Source of the DNA: Lucinisca nassula
Lineage: Eukaryota > Mollusca > Bivalvia > Lucinida > Lucinidae
Assembly: GCA_963580285.1 (NCBI GenBank)
Contig: OY757010.1
Span: 71,452,738 to 71,516,737, forward strand
DNA: 64,000 nt
Direction: 5' to 3'
The notes beneath the pieces were generated by a model. That model searched no databases, was not told the origin of the DNA, and worked only from the letters and a program-made list of their open reading frames with translations. Shown piece after piece: positions 20,991 to 31,456 of this stretch (its first letter is position 1; every line of letters starts with the position of its first letter). The position numbers and the translations under genes are program-made.

Positions 20991-22317
20991 TTCCTGAACC
21001 TAATCATTGATTCTGACCAAACTCGCATGGTTACATCACTATATTTATTATATACCCAGAAAATGCCCCTTTTACTTTGTACAGAAGTTACCGGTCAATA
21101 TTTGTAGGTTATTGACTTTATATTGTAAAATATTTGGCACAAGTTCATATGGCGAAAGACGCACGAGCTTGCGAGTGCTTCTCCGCCATATGAACGAGTG
21201 CCGAATATTTCACAATATAAAGTCAATAACCTTTTTATTATATACCCAGAACTTGGTCTGTCTGCCAGAATTCAGGACTGCCTGGCATAGAAATCTGAAC
21301 GTAAAATGAGATTATACATCTTTTAATTGGATTGAAATGGCAAATAAGGCAGATTAAGTGTCTTCCTACTCAATGAAAAACCATGCCCAATGGCACCAAA
21401 GTGAAGACGACGTTAACGTTGATGTATGTGACGTCATTAAAACATTTGCGTTTCCCAACGCAGGACGCCATTTTTACCGAAGTGTTCGTTTTGTTTCATT
21501 CAAAATAATCTAGATTTCCTACAAGAAGTTATTGAATACTTATCAGATTGCAGGTAGTACATATTTGCTAGCATAAAATGCGCTTTATACACCTTGTCAC
21601 AGCCTATATTCGTTTTGTTTTAGGTTATTTCAGTCGATACGCACAACAAGATGGCTGCCGATTTTTAGGATAGAAATTAATGTATTTTTAATAGCCCGTA
21701 TGCGGGACCAGGACTGGGGACAGGACAAGGAAGAAGTCTTACCTGGGTAAATGGTTGAGAATTCCCTGGCAGATGCTCTGGTCTGGTTGCTTGAAGTGGC
21801 CTTTCTAGACTGAAGGGTGTGGTCTCTGCTGCATGCTTTTCTCGCTTCCCAGGTACCATGTATTATCCAAGTGGGTAAAACCCATCACCTTCTGGTCGGC
21901 GTTTCTGGATAGCTCACGACACAACAAAATGGACAAAGTTGAAAGTAGTTCTATTATGAACGTGACTGCTTATCTACGGGCAATATGAACTTGACTACCG
22001 GCAATATTGAAATATACTGACCGGTAACTTCTGTACAAAGTAAACGGGACATTTTCTGGGTATATAATAATTTTCCATATTGCCCGTAGTCAAGTTCATA
22101 TTGCCCGTAGATAAGCAGTCTCGTTCTCAATAGAACTACTTACAAATCTATGTAATTCAAGATGAAACATCGGCAGCCATCTTGTCGTACGCGTCGACAG
22201 AAAGAACGCAAAACAAAACGAATATACGTTCTGACAAAGTGCATTAGGCGCATTTTATGCTGTCCAATATGACCTACCTGCTCTCTGTTTAAATTTTCAA
22301 TACTTTCTTCGGATAGT

Positions 22318-24098
22318 CTGCACTTTACCGGTCGGTCGCCGCCATCTTGTTTTTACCTATTGCGCAGGTGTCAAACGTTGCTAAGGGGGCGTGGTCTAGA
22401 TCTTTGTTTACAGTTGCCTTGTCCGCCATCTTATTTTTTTCTAACGGGTCCGAGGTGTTGATTCAACTAAGTTTTGTAGCCTTTCTAGGTCATTTGAGAT
22501 ACAATATTTTTATCATTTACCGAAATAAATATATACTGTGTTGTATGATATTGATAATATCTAGCATTACATGATAATTGCACAGAAACAATGGGGGTGT
22601 GGGGGCGATAGCCCCCATTAACAAAACAACTTACTGTAAGCAACAAAGCTTGCAACAAACAAGTAGAAGAAGCTTACCTGAAATCACTATATTAGTCATC
22701 AAAGATATCTACCAGACTGGAATTGGCTGGCTCAGATGCTTCAGTTTGTTGATTTATTTGAGTTGATGTTTTTTCTGTCAGTGGCATTCTTTTTTGTTCT
22801 GGATATACTTCCTTTATGAGAGTTAAAAATGTCATGAATTTATCATCAGCATCATTTAAGTATTTTTTCTTATGCAGTATTCAACTAGATAGCTGTCATA
22901 GAATTGTTTTTGACTTCCATATTTAGGAAAGGATTTTTTCACGGCATTCCATGTACTTTCTATGAGATTTGTGCATGCACCAGTTTCTTTATTTTTAAAT
23001 GTCACAGAATGGTTCACTGTCAAATGTGTATATCCTTCATCTTTTAAGGAGCTATATGCTTCCAGCAGTCAGACAATATTACCGAGCCAGGCTTTACATA
23101 CCTTTGAATGATGGGTATTAATGTTGCCGCAGAACGGTCTTCTACAATTTCAAAGAAACACTTTTTACTTTCGCGCTCTATTCCCCCGAAAACCCATACA
23201 CCATCCACCCGCTTGCCTCTGTGGTATTTACGCTTTCCAAACTTAGATTCATCTATCTCAATTTCTTTACCTACTCCACCTATTTGCTCATTTTCACTTT
23301 TAATTATTTCAATACATACTTCCCTAGCGAAATTGTACCAATCTGCAATGGTGTGCTCACTTCCAATTCTTAATTCTCTAACCACAAATTCACTTGGTAA
23401 CTTATAAACCCAATAATATGTAAGTTTAATTACTTGTTCTAACAACAGATGACTTCCTGAAAACCAACTACCTTCCCTAATTGATGTTTTCTTGTCACAT
23501 TTGCTGCACTTCCAAACCACTTGGTCCTTGCTGTATGACTTGTCTGTTCTTAAATAAACATTTCCCTTCAAACAATTTGTACATATACCACCAAAGTCTC
23601 CCAGAAGCTCTCTTTCTTGTAACCAATTTATCAAATTCCTTTTATCGCGACATATTTCATATAGATCATCATACACAAATGGCATTATTTACATTTTTGA
23701 CAGCCCAAACGTGTTTTTGTTTACATTTACGAACGCTATGGACGCTGAGTGGTCGTTGCAAGAAGCCAAAGGTCAACCTGAATAATTAACGTTTCAGCCA
23801 ATGAAACACGACATCTTAAGCTCCGCCCTATCTGCGCAGTTAACAACTTCCGGAGGGGAGAATCTCCAAACAGGTTGATGTCGTGGTCTGATTTTCGGAT
23901 ATTTAGTTACAACCTACGGTTAAAAACCTTGGTTTTAACCATAAAAAGGTGCAATCTTTTCATTTCTGACGTTATTTTTGCCTTGTTTTGCTTTATTTTC
24001 TTTTTTTCACCGCGCTCACGCGCGGTTCTTTATACACGCCCTAGTTACCTACCTCACGTGGATTTTCCTTCGGAAAATTACCGACCGGTAAAGTGCAG
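22318..24098 (-). mobile_element. Merlin DNA transposon, ~1.78 kb
   Basis: The 19-bp terminal inverted repeats CTGCACTTTACCGGTCGGT are perfect at 22318-22336 and 24080-24098. They enclose a Merlin-type transposase. The element divides the right arm of the surrounding foldback element. I could not find a matching 8-9 bp target duplication. Confidence 0.85.
22692..23685 (-). pseudogene. Merlin (IS1016/ISXO2-like) transposase, frameshifted
   Basis: It begins MPFVYDDLYEICRDKRN. An N-terminal zinc-ribbon with CTNC and CSKC follows, then the DDE core: EIEIDESKFGKRKYHRGKR with the first Asp, and VILSDCW with the second. After SDCWK a one-base shift is needed; the other frame then reads AYSSLKDEGYTHLTVNHSVT and reaches IESTWNAVKKSF. 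That gives exactly 36 residues between the second Asp and the Glu (DD36E, the Merlin spacing). A second shift in an A-run near 22830 is needed to reach the stop at 22692-22694. The length (~330 codons) is near the family norm. Catalytic residues survive but the reading frame does not, unless these are sequence errors in homopolymers. Confidence 0.88.
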
Positions 24099-24567
24099 TT
24101 GTCCCCTCTCTCCTAAGAATCAGCAGTATTTTGAAAGAAATATAACCGACGCTTCGGAAAAAATGGCGTCCTGCTTTCGGAAACGTCAATGTTTTTAATG
24201 ACGTCACATCCATCAATGTTAACGTCGAATTCGCTTTGGCGCCATTGGGCGTGGTTTTCAACGTGTAGGGAGACACTTAACGACCTGCATTGTTTTCCAT
24301 TTCAAACGACTTAAAGATATATAATCTGATTTTACGTTCAGAATTCTATACCAGGCAATGCTGAATTCTAGTAGACAGTTCAAGTTTTGGGTATATAATA
24401 AAAAGGTTATTGACTTTATATTGTGAAATATTCGGCACTCGTTCATATGGCGAAGACTCACTCTCAAGCTCGTGCGTCCTTCGCCATATCAACTCGTGCC
24501 GAATATTTCACAATATAAAGTCAATAACCTATAAATATAGCTAGGATGGAAAAAAATGATGACCATA

Positions 24568-24910
24568 ACGGAGCATGATAGCTCAGTGGTTAGTGCACCT
24601 GCCTCTGATGCTAGAGGTCCCGGGTTCGATCCCCGGCAGCGGCGATAAAATTTCGGTGTCCGAACACGCTCCATTGGCATCATTTGCAGGGATGAATGTC
24701 ATAAAGTGCACCGTCCTTCGGATCGGGACGTTAACTGGAGGCCCCCTGTGCAGGGAGAACCATCCCCTGTGCAGGTTAAAGATCCCTACCGTAATTACAT
24801 GATTACTGTGTAGGCTTTCATCCTGCAAAACCTGGAGTGTATGTAATATACACCTGCGGTAATGGTCAAATGTGACCGACGCAGTATCAGAAGATAGATA
24901 AGATAGATAG
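24568..24910 (+). mobile_element. tRNA-derived SINE family D
   Basis: tRNA-like head with box A TAGCTCAGTGGTTAG and box B GGTTCGATCCC (24576-24645), a ~230 bp unrelated body, and a GATA-rich tail (AGATAGATAAGATAGATAGG). Single copy in the window. Confidence 0.82.
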
Positions 24911-25602
24911 GATTTTCAAGGGCACAGGCCCCCAAACACTTTCAAATTTGTGCCAAAGGTGGCTTGTCTGCATCCAATTTCACGAACACATCAATGACAT
25001 GTGGTCTAACTTGGTACAACATATCATTGCAAGTGACCAAATACTTGCTTAGATTTTGAATATCTTGGGCACAGTCCCCCCAAAACAGAAAATGAGAACA
25101 ATAATTCTGGTTTTGCTTCTTTGGAGCCCTGGCTCGTTGAACATTGAAAATAGTCATCTCAGTCATGTATTCTTGTCAACTTTATTAAGGGATGATCAGA
25201 TTTTGAAGACATTGACTTTATTTAAATGGGCACATCCCCCCCCTCCCCACCCCCCCCCCCCCCCAAATGAAAATGAGAATTGTAATTCTGGTGTCTTTTC
25301 TTTTGGAGCCATGACTTTTTGAACATTAAAAACAGTCATCTCAGTCATCTTTATTAAAGGAAGGAGTAATGCTTCCTCACTTTGAATTCCTTTTTCACTG
25401 TGGCATAGCACTTGCTTGATGTAATTGTAGTGGCGGGGCATCATGCAGTGCTTGCAGCTTTTATTTAAAAAAAAAAAAACAACATAAAGTCGCAAAGATA
25501 TCCTTTTTATGCCTCCTGACCTGGAGGAGCAATGATTAACCCTGTGGCTTGAGCTACTCATGTCTCGAACAAACATTACCGTAACACATCTGTGTGACAT
25601 TA
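24911..25602. repeat. Diverged ~190-bp tandem repeat
   Basis: Two to three units sharing GAAAATGAGAACAATAATTC, TTGAACATTGAAAATAGTCA and TCTCAGTCAT (25056-25160, 25225-25350). The last part (25440-25600) is unremarkable. Style resembles the HINE tandem cores. Confidence 0.55.
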
Positions 25603-25995
25603 TAAAAATCCGTCCCGAGGGTCACTGTCCGGCATCATGAGGCTTGCCGAGTGATGACGGACAGTGATCCCGAGGGACGGATTTTTCTATCCACCCCTCA
25701 CACCCATATAGGACTCTTTTTTCTTGCATACCTCTCATTTCTAAGCGTGGATTTTTAATGTTGCAGTCACTTCGGTTACCAACGTCCTCCATATTGTGTT
25801 GACACTGCAGTTCTAAATGTTTAGTGTCGTTGCTGTGACGTCAACCTTAACGACGGCGCATACGAGGTCGTAATCAACCAGTGATTTTATCAAACACGCA
25901 ATTATATTCGATTTTGGGTCGGAACACCAGGGTCAGAACATAAATTTCCATCCCAGGGTAAAATCACGGATTTCCTTGTCCGTTGTGCAAGAAAG
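25603..25995. mobile_element. Second copy of palindrome plus MITE unit
   Basis: Matches 2628-3015: the palindrome AAAATCCGTCCCGAGGGTCA / complement, then the TTCTTGCATACC-bounded segment including GGGTCGGAACACCAGGGT. Having two copies shows these travel together. Confidence 0.8.
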
Positions 25996-26412
25996 TGCAT
26001 TCTTTCATATCTCCAAAATGGTTACTTTTCGGATGACAATGTGTGATATTTTTCACATTTTAAAACTCCATATATAACTGTATATGGAGAAAAGTGGGGT
26101 TTACGGGGATATACTTTATTTTTTCTTATTTATGTTCCAAGACATAGGTTGTGGGTACTCGTTAGAACCGCCTCAGTGAACAAGTCGGTGAAATGAAATG
26201 AACACCCTCCTAAACTCCACTTTATATAGAGAAAACTAGGGTTTACGGGGGAGGGGTATACATTATTTTTCTTATTTCTGTTCCATGAGGCGGTTCTAAC
26301 GAGCTCCAACAACCTATGTTTGCAGTATAAATAAGAAAAATATCACGGATTTTCATCAGAAAAGTAGCCATTTTGGAGATGTGAAAAAAATGTACTATGT
26401 TATCGTTATGTG
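25995..26412. mobile_element. Type-2 hairpin MITE with nested second copy
   Basis: It opens CATATCTCCAAAATGG and closes CATTTTGGAGATGTG. The central hairpin is split: the CCGCCTCA arm at ~26170 and GAGGCGGTTCT arm at ~26285 are separated by part of another type-2 copy (CCACTTTATATAGAGAAAAC). A MITE appears to have inserted into its own kind. Confidence 0.65.
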
Positions 26413-26511
26413 GACAGAGCATTCAGCTGAGGTTACTTTTGTATCAGTTAAATGATAGGGGTCGAATTACTGGCAGACTAGAACCTCGGTGTGATACAGA
26501 GGCATGATTTG

Positions 26512-26812
26512 TTTGATTTGAGGTTTAATGTCCCCGTCAACACTGTAAAGGTCAGTTTGGAGACGTTGCTTCCAATTTTGTGGGACTTTTACCCGACGTT
26601 GAGATGAAATGACATCTCAAGCCATGTCGCCCAATGAAACCAATAGGGTTTATTAGCATGGACGGTCCGCCTCGCACCGCGGTTTCTGGACAGGCTTAGA
26701 TCCTCTAAGCCGATTACCAGTACTAGTGTGCGGGCTGGATTCAGCTCTGCGTGGAAGCATCATGCAGCCCATATACTTCTTCAAGCCCCTATGGACGGGG
26801 GCCGGTATAGAG
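26512..26812 (-). mobile_element. SINE family B, minus orientation
   Basis: Full-length reverse copy from GTTTGATTTGAGGTTTAATG to GGACGGGGGCC. It ends only ~34 bases from the PPT2 exon at 26846-26900, on the donor side. Confidence 0.85.
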
Positions 26813-26845
26813 GTATGAAATGATAAAATACTGAATAAGTATTAC

Positions 26846-26900
26846 CTGCTGTTTTCTCATGTCCACAATGTTGAGAAGTGAGTCATAAAAGGCAAAATGA
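26846..26900 (-). CDS. PPT2: PPT2 exon, 55 nt
   Basis: Small internal exon of palmitoyl-protein thioesterase 2. The acceptor (GTCTATTTTCAG on the minus strand) precedes position 26900 and the donor CAG|GTAATAC follows 26846. The first base completes the Ser codon left by the exon at 55629-55713, giving S then HFAFYDSLLNIVDMRKQQ, followed directly by WYIQDSF of the last exon. In PPT2 of other animals this position reads SFFGFYDANET.. between TPWQS and DSFGLKTL, which fits in length and pattern. A MITE ends 29 bases from the acceptor side and a SINE ends 33 bases from the donor side. Confidence 0.9.
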
Positions 26901-26928
26901 CTGAAAATAGACAATAAAATTAACCTTC

Positions 26929-27210
26929 ATCGTCACGAAAACTTGCCTATATAATTTTTACCGCCATAAACCCCACTTTTGAATTGTAAAACTGTGGTTT
27001 ACAGGGGTAGGCCTATACATTATTTTTCTTATTTCTGCTCAAAACATAGATTTTGAGTACTAGTTAGAGCTGAGGCAGTTCTAACGAGTTTCCACAATCT
27101 ATGTTTTTGAGCAGAAATATAAAAAATATCAGAATTTTTGTCTGAAAATTTTCATTTTTTTTGTTGGTAAAGTTTTCAGTATGTTCGAATAGGATGTGTT
27201 TCCATAATGA
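26929..27210. mobile_element. Hairpin MITE, type 1, beside a PPT2 exon
   Basis: Ends CGTCACGAAAACTTGCCTATA and GAATAGGATGTGTTTCCATAATG; the hairpin is diverged (AGAGCTGAGGCAGTTCTAAC). It begins about 28 bases upstream (minus-strand sense) of the 26846-26900 exon. Confidence 0.75.
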
Positions 27211-27302
27211 ATAGGCATAGCGCCCATTATGTTCGTTATGAACATGTTAACTAATTGCTACAAGATAAAACATATTATATGGACTGCTATTAAAGCCTTT
27301 TG

Positions 27303-27950
27303 TACGGAACCCGGGAAGGGACATATTTTTTATTTTTACTATTTTGTGCGAACAAGATAATATCTTGAGCGGACAAGATATTATCTTGTTCGGACAACAT
27401 ATTATCTTGTGCGGACAATATATTATCTTGTGCGGACAAGATATGATCTTGTTCGCACAACATAATATCTTGTGCGCACAAGATATTATCTTGTTTGCAC
27501 AACATATTATCTTGTTTGCACAACATAGATCTTGGGAAGTTGTGTGGACAAGATATTATCTTGTGCGGACAAGATATTATCTTGTGCGGACAAGATATTA
27601 TCTTGTGCGGACAAGATAATATCTTGTGCGGACAAGATAATATCTTGTGCGCACAAGATCTATGTTGTGCAGACAAGATATTATCTTGTGCGGACAAGAT
27701 AATATCTTGTTCGCACAACTTAATATCTTGTGCGGACAAGATAATATGTTGTCTGCACAAGATAATATCTTGTCCGCACAAGATATTATCTTGTCCGCAC
27801 AAGATATTATCTTGTGCGGACAAGATATTATGTTGTGCGGACAAGATAATATCTTGTCCGCACAAGATAATATGTTGTCCGCACAATATATTATCTTGTG
27901 CGCACAACTTAAAAAAAAAAAAAAAATCATGTCCCTTCCCGGGTTCCGTA
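27303..27950. mobile_element. 648-bp TIR element filled with palindromic 21-bp repeats
   Basis: Perfect 22-bp terminal inverted repeats starting TACGGAACCCGGGAAGGGAC at 27303 and ending with the complement at 27950. CTTTTG stands directly outside both ends (27297-27302 and 27951-27956), a 6-bp target duplication. The interior, about 27344-27910, is ~27 tandem copies of a 21-bp unit, ACAAGATATTATCTTGTGCGG or variants. Each unit is nearly palindromic (ACAAGATA-TATCTTGT). Because 21 is a multiple of 3, several frames on both strands stay open (ILCGQDI / DKIISCP peptides), but these are by-products of the repeat. Poly-T and poly-A runs sit just inside the TIRs. Family not recognised. Confidence 0.92.
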
Positions 27951-28003
27951 CTTTTGGGAGCAAATTCTTTCCTTTAGTAGTAGCCCCAATCTCGAAAAAA
28001 AAA

Positions 28004-28290
28004 ATTGCGAAAACACGCCTATACAAATACATTGTAAACTTTATCGCCGGAAAAACAAAAAAATTAAGGTGAAAAATTGTGATATTTTCCTTATTTCTGC
28101 TCAAAATATAGATTGTGGGTACTCGTGAGAACCGCCTCATTGAGGCGGTTCTTACGAGTACCCACAATCTATATCTAAGAGCAGAAATAAGAAAATAAGT
28201 TTACCCCTGTAAACCCCAGTTTTTCTATATAAAAGTGGGGTTCTGGGGGGAGGGGGGGTCAAAATTATATAGGCGTGGTTTCGTGATGTT
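28004..28290. mobile_element. Hairpin MITE, type 1, well preserved
   Basis: Ends TTGCGAAAACACGCCTATAC and TATAGGCGTGGTTTCGTGATG. The core AGAACCGCCTCA-TTGAGGCGGTTCT is perfect with TTGTGGGTACTCG arms, flanked by TTATTTCTGCTCAAAATATAG and its complement. Confidence 0.88.
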
Positions 28291-28659
28291 TTACATTGGC
28301 TTTCCTTGTTTTTTCCCTTCATTCGATCTTACTAGTGATTTTACGTTTGCAAACTTTCAATAACTTAAAAATTACTGACGATGTCCATCAGATATAGGCT
28401 AAAAAATTTGCTTCGGTTATCTAGATAGAGCTCTAGACCTGAAAGCTAGACTCATGGTCGGTCTGTGCGCGGGCTGGAACAACGAGCCCAGAATCTGGAT
28501 TTATACCCTGAAATTCCTGTACTTTTAACAAATAACGAAAACAATGCGCTCTGTGACGACTGATGTGGGTCTACACTGTTTTCCAACGTACTATTTTGCG
28601 AACCTATGCACACATATGGGTTGACCGTTTTAGCATTAAGAAAACACGCCTATACAAAT
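28291..28659. other. No gene seen
   Basis: Mixed sequence with a short family Q-like TGGGTCTACACTGTTT near 28567 and a truncated type-1 MITE end (AAGAAAACACGCCTATACAAA) near 28640. Nothing coding recognised. Confidence 0.45.
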
Positions 28660-28873
28660 ACAGTACAACATTCCTATATTAAGACCACCTTTGGGACTGT
28701 TCAAAAATGGTCTTTAAGACCACTTTTGATCAGTCCCAAAGGTGGTATCTGGCCAGGGGAAACTGTATGCAGAAAACACGAAGATAGAATAACTGAAACT
28801 TTCTTAATAAGCTTTTTAAAGCAGAATAAGTCCCAAGTTTTGGTGGTCTTAATAGCTGAATTTTACTGTACTT
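28660..28873. mobile_element. MITE family D, second copy
   Basis: Ends ACATTCCTATATTAAGACC and GGTGGTCTTAATAGCTGAAT..TTACTGTA; hairpin CAAAAATGGTC-TTTAA-GACCACTTTTG. It matches 7143-7357 and appears to have landed in a type-1 MITE end. Confidence 0.8.
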
Positions 28874-29100
28874 TGTAATATATCCGCCGAAAATAAAGAG
28901 AAAATTTTAATTCGTCCCACTCGGAATGACTTTAAAACAGTTTTGCCATTACAACGAATGTCGATGTGAGAGGGTTAACTGTACCTATTGAAAGTTCGAG
29001 GATGTCTATTAATAGTTCCTTATTAGTGTATGTAGTACATCTATGTTATATACTTTGTATGGTATGTATGTATGTAAACAAAATTGAAATATATGGAAAG

Positions 29101-29329
29101 ATGAAAAAAAAAAAAAAAAAAAAAAGAGAGAAAATTTTAAGATGAAAAATTGTGACATTTTTCTTATTTCATTGTGGGCACTCGTTAGAACTGCCTCGTA
29201 GAGGCGGTTCTAACGAGTACCCACATTCTATATTTTAGAGAAGAAATAAGAAAAATAAGGTTTACCCCTGTTTTACTATATAAAAGTGGGTTTTAAGGGG
29301 ACAAAATATATAGGCGTGTTTGCGTGATG
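29101..29329. mobile_element. Hairpin MITE type 1, left end truncated
   Basis: A 22-base poly(A) run (29105-29126) adjoins AAATTTTAAGATGAAAAATTG. The core hairpin (AACTGCCTCG-TAGAGGCGGTTCTAACGAG) and right end TATAGGCGTGTTTGCGTGATGG remain. Confidence 0.75.
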
Positions 29330-29452
29330 GTCATAAACACTCTGTCCGGTGCTTACTTTTGCTTTTGAACAGTTCTAATTAATCTTATTTTTTATCTAAA
29401 AGGTCAGTGGTTGTCACGTGGACATCAGCAGTATCTGGATATTTATCTGGAT

Positions 29453-31040
29453 ATATACTACCCAAAGTTTGATAGGGATCACTTTTTTAATGCAAAATAA
29501 TTTTTGGATGATTTAATCAGCTGAATCCAAATTTGATACATAATGATAGAAAACGTATCCTTCACAAAACCTAGTGATTAATTTTGTCAACTGGTACTGC
29601 ATTCAAGCGTGACAACAGCAAACGTCTTGGCACCCCCAAAATTTGCCGTAACACGAAGGGATTTGGACAACTGATTTTTCACAAATTTCCAAATTTGTTT
29701 AGACAAACGTGCTTAATAACGTGTATGGCGTACAAGGGCATCAATTACAGTACGACATCGCTTGCGCATGCTCGTAATCCGAGTCTGTATCCGGTTTTGT
29801 GAAATCAGCTTTCATTCAGCAACCAATGCATCTTTGAGCTCCTGTAAAGTCCTCGGATGCACAGGTCGGGCTGAAACAGCACTCTGTAGCATGTCCCGCG
29901 CATGCTCAATCGGATTTAAGTGCGGTGACCGAGCAGGCCAGTCCATACGAACGATTGTCTCACGTTCCAGGTAGGAATCAGTGACGTTGGCAGGGTTGGG
30001 ACGGGCATTATCATCCATCAGAATAAAGTCCGGGCCGATAGCATCTGCATGTGGTCTCACAAACTCATCAAGAATCTCATTACAGTACCTCACTGCCATT
30101 AACGTTCCGTTTTCAACGACGTACAAGTCAGGTTTACCGTTCACGCTTATCCCAGCCCAAACCATGACTGACCCCTTTCCATAGCGATCATGCTCTGCCA
30201 CATTCAAGTCATCGAATCGCTGTTTAGACATTCGCCACACTAATTGACGTTTATAAGTGAAGTCTAGACAGAATCTGGACCCCTCAGTAAACAGTACTGG
30301 CGTCAAGTCACGAACCGTCCACCTGACGTGAGTTCTGACAAAGTCTAACCGGTCTAGCACGTGCTGTCTCGTCAACGGGACACGTACAGCAGGCCTCATG
30401 GCATTAAGTCCGAACTCGTGGAGTCCGTTTCTGACAGTTTGTGTAGAAATTCGTACTCCAGTTCCGTTCATAAGCTCGTTATGCAAACGCGTAGCGTTCA
30501 GGAACCGTTGACGTCGAGACTGAATCAACAAGAAACGGCCCTGACGTTGAGTTGTAGCCCTTTCTCGACCCCGCCGCGGCTGTGTGAAGGATTTCCGTGG
30601 GTAAGATGCCGACTCCACATTCGTGAAACCACGCTCTGAGACACATTCAGAATCCCAGCAATACAACGTTTAGAGATGCTAGATTCCAACATTCCGACGC
30701 AACGATTCATTTCTTCGAGGCTCAGACGGTTTCTTAATTGTCCCCCTAGGCATTTTAGTGTTTCACAAATCAAATGAAGTCCTTTTTACGCTTGGTAAAG
30801 GAACACTGACAAGTTTGATTGGTCTGTTGGAAAGCAGTGCTACGCAAGATTTTGGGGGTGCATGAATTCATTTGCGAATTGTGAGAAGTGTACACTTTTA
30901 TGAGTACTGAACTGCACACGAGTTTCTGCTCAAGATATTTTTCAATATACCGAGTACAAATTCTGTCAAGAACTTATAAATTTTCTGTGCAAAATTTGGT
31001 ACATAAAAAGTGATCCCTATCAAACTTTGAGTAGTATATA
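29453..31040 (-). mobile_element. Tc1/mariner-family transposon, ~1.59 kb
   Basis: Inverted ends: left TACTACCCAAAGTTTGATAG then GGATCAC.., and right (reverse complement) TACTACTCAAAGTTTGATAG then GGATCAC... Both sit in TATATA, so the usual TA target duplication is present but cannot be placed to the base. The transposase remnant between them is broken, so the element is not autonomous. Confidence 0.88.
29812..30773 (-). pseudogene. Tc1/mariner transposase, frameshifted, first catalytic Asp lost
   Basis: N-terminal part (30773 to about 30600): a helix-turn-helix with SLEEMNRCVGMLESSISKRC and NVSQSVVSRMWSRH. After a frameshift near 30600 the second frame reads RATTQRQGRFLLIQSRRQRF, then the DDE region. 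Where active relatives have FTDESRF, this copy has FTEGSRF, so the first catalytic Asp is Glu and the next Glu is Gly. MDDNARPN keeps the second Asp but has lost the usual His. SPHLNPIEHARD keeps the Glu. The spacing from the second Asp to the Glu is 34 residues (DD34E). The frame runs to 29812 (LKDALVAE then stop). Inferred inactive. Confidence 0.9.
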
Positions 31041-31456
31041 TACTTCTGGGTCGATCGACTGAAATCGTGTCATTGCCAGTCACCTATATGTCCTTGCACA
31101 CGTGACGGCTTTTAAATTACCTATAAGCAAGATTTATTGAAAGTTGCAGAAATATGAACTTGACGGAGGAGCGGAGTACACATACTAAACTTCTGTTTGT
31201 TTGTTTGTTTGTTTGTGTGTTTGTTTTTGTTTTCCAAATCTCAATGTACGAGTTATACCTGAATGCTAAAGGGTCGGGTATATCTCAATTATTTCTGCGA
31301 AATGTGGACGATCAGGCCTCCCAGCCGGCACGTACTCACTCACGTATTCGATCAGACATTGATTCAAGGCTAAGCCAACGTTGTGTGCCTGCGAGGCATT
31401 CTGTCATTTATTTGAATATTTAGGTCCAAATCTGATCCTGGGTCTGCCTTGACATC
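31041..31456. other. No gene seen; (GTTT)n run
   Basis: Contains a (TTTG/GTTT)n stretch at about 31194-31232. The short open frame across it has no recognisable similarity and I do not call a gene. Confidence 0.45.

Larger units (their letters stand above)
21106..24530. mobile_element. Foldback element with hairpin ends, split by Merlin
   Basis: The ends, 21106-21232 and 24404-24530, are each a ~127-bp hairpin beginning AGGTTATTGACTTTATATTG and closing with its complement. They are inverted copies of each other. The left arm continues inward to about 21670. Its outer part (to ~21520) matches 24120-24530 in reverse, and its inner part (21500-21670) matches 22160-22317 in reverse. The right arm is therefore broken at 22318-24098, exactly where the Merlin element lies. 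Further nested inverted repeats: 21046-21100 with 22010-22065, and 21945-22010 with 22070-22140. No clear target duplication. Confidence 0.78.

Noticed and set aside
24575..24645. Working tRNA gene
   Set aside because: Boxes A and B are good, but the sequence continues into a SINE body and GATA-rich tail, and I could not form a sound acceptor stem. The same reasoning rejects tRNA calls at 41810, 45730 and 58118.
27344..27910. CRISPR-like array of palindromic repeats
   Set aside because: Units are contiguous, without unique spacers, inside a eukaryotic TIR element with target duplication; no cas genes.
27290..27977. Long open frames on both strands (up to 205 codons) that look like genes or a repeat protein
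   Set aside because: They arise because the 21-bp palindromic unit is a multiple of three; the peptides are simple repeats of the DNA unit with no other support.
31154..31423. 89-codon frame beginning MNLTEERST
   Set aside because: Runs through a (GTTT)n tract with poly-Phe/Val and has no recognisable domain or splice context.
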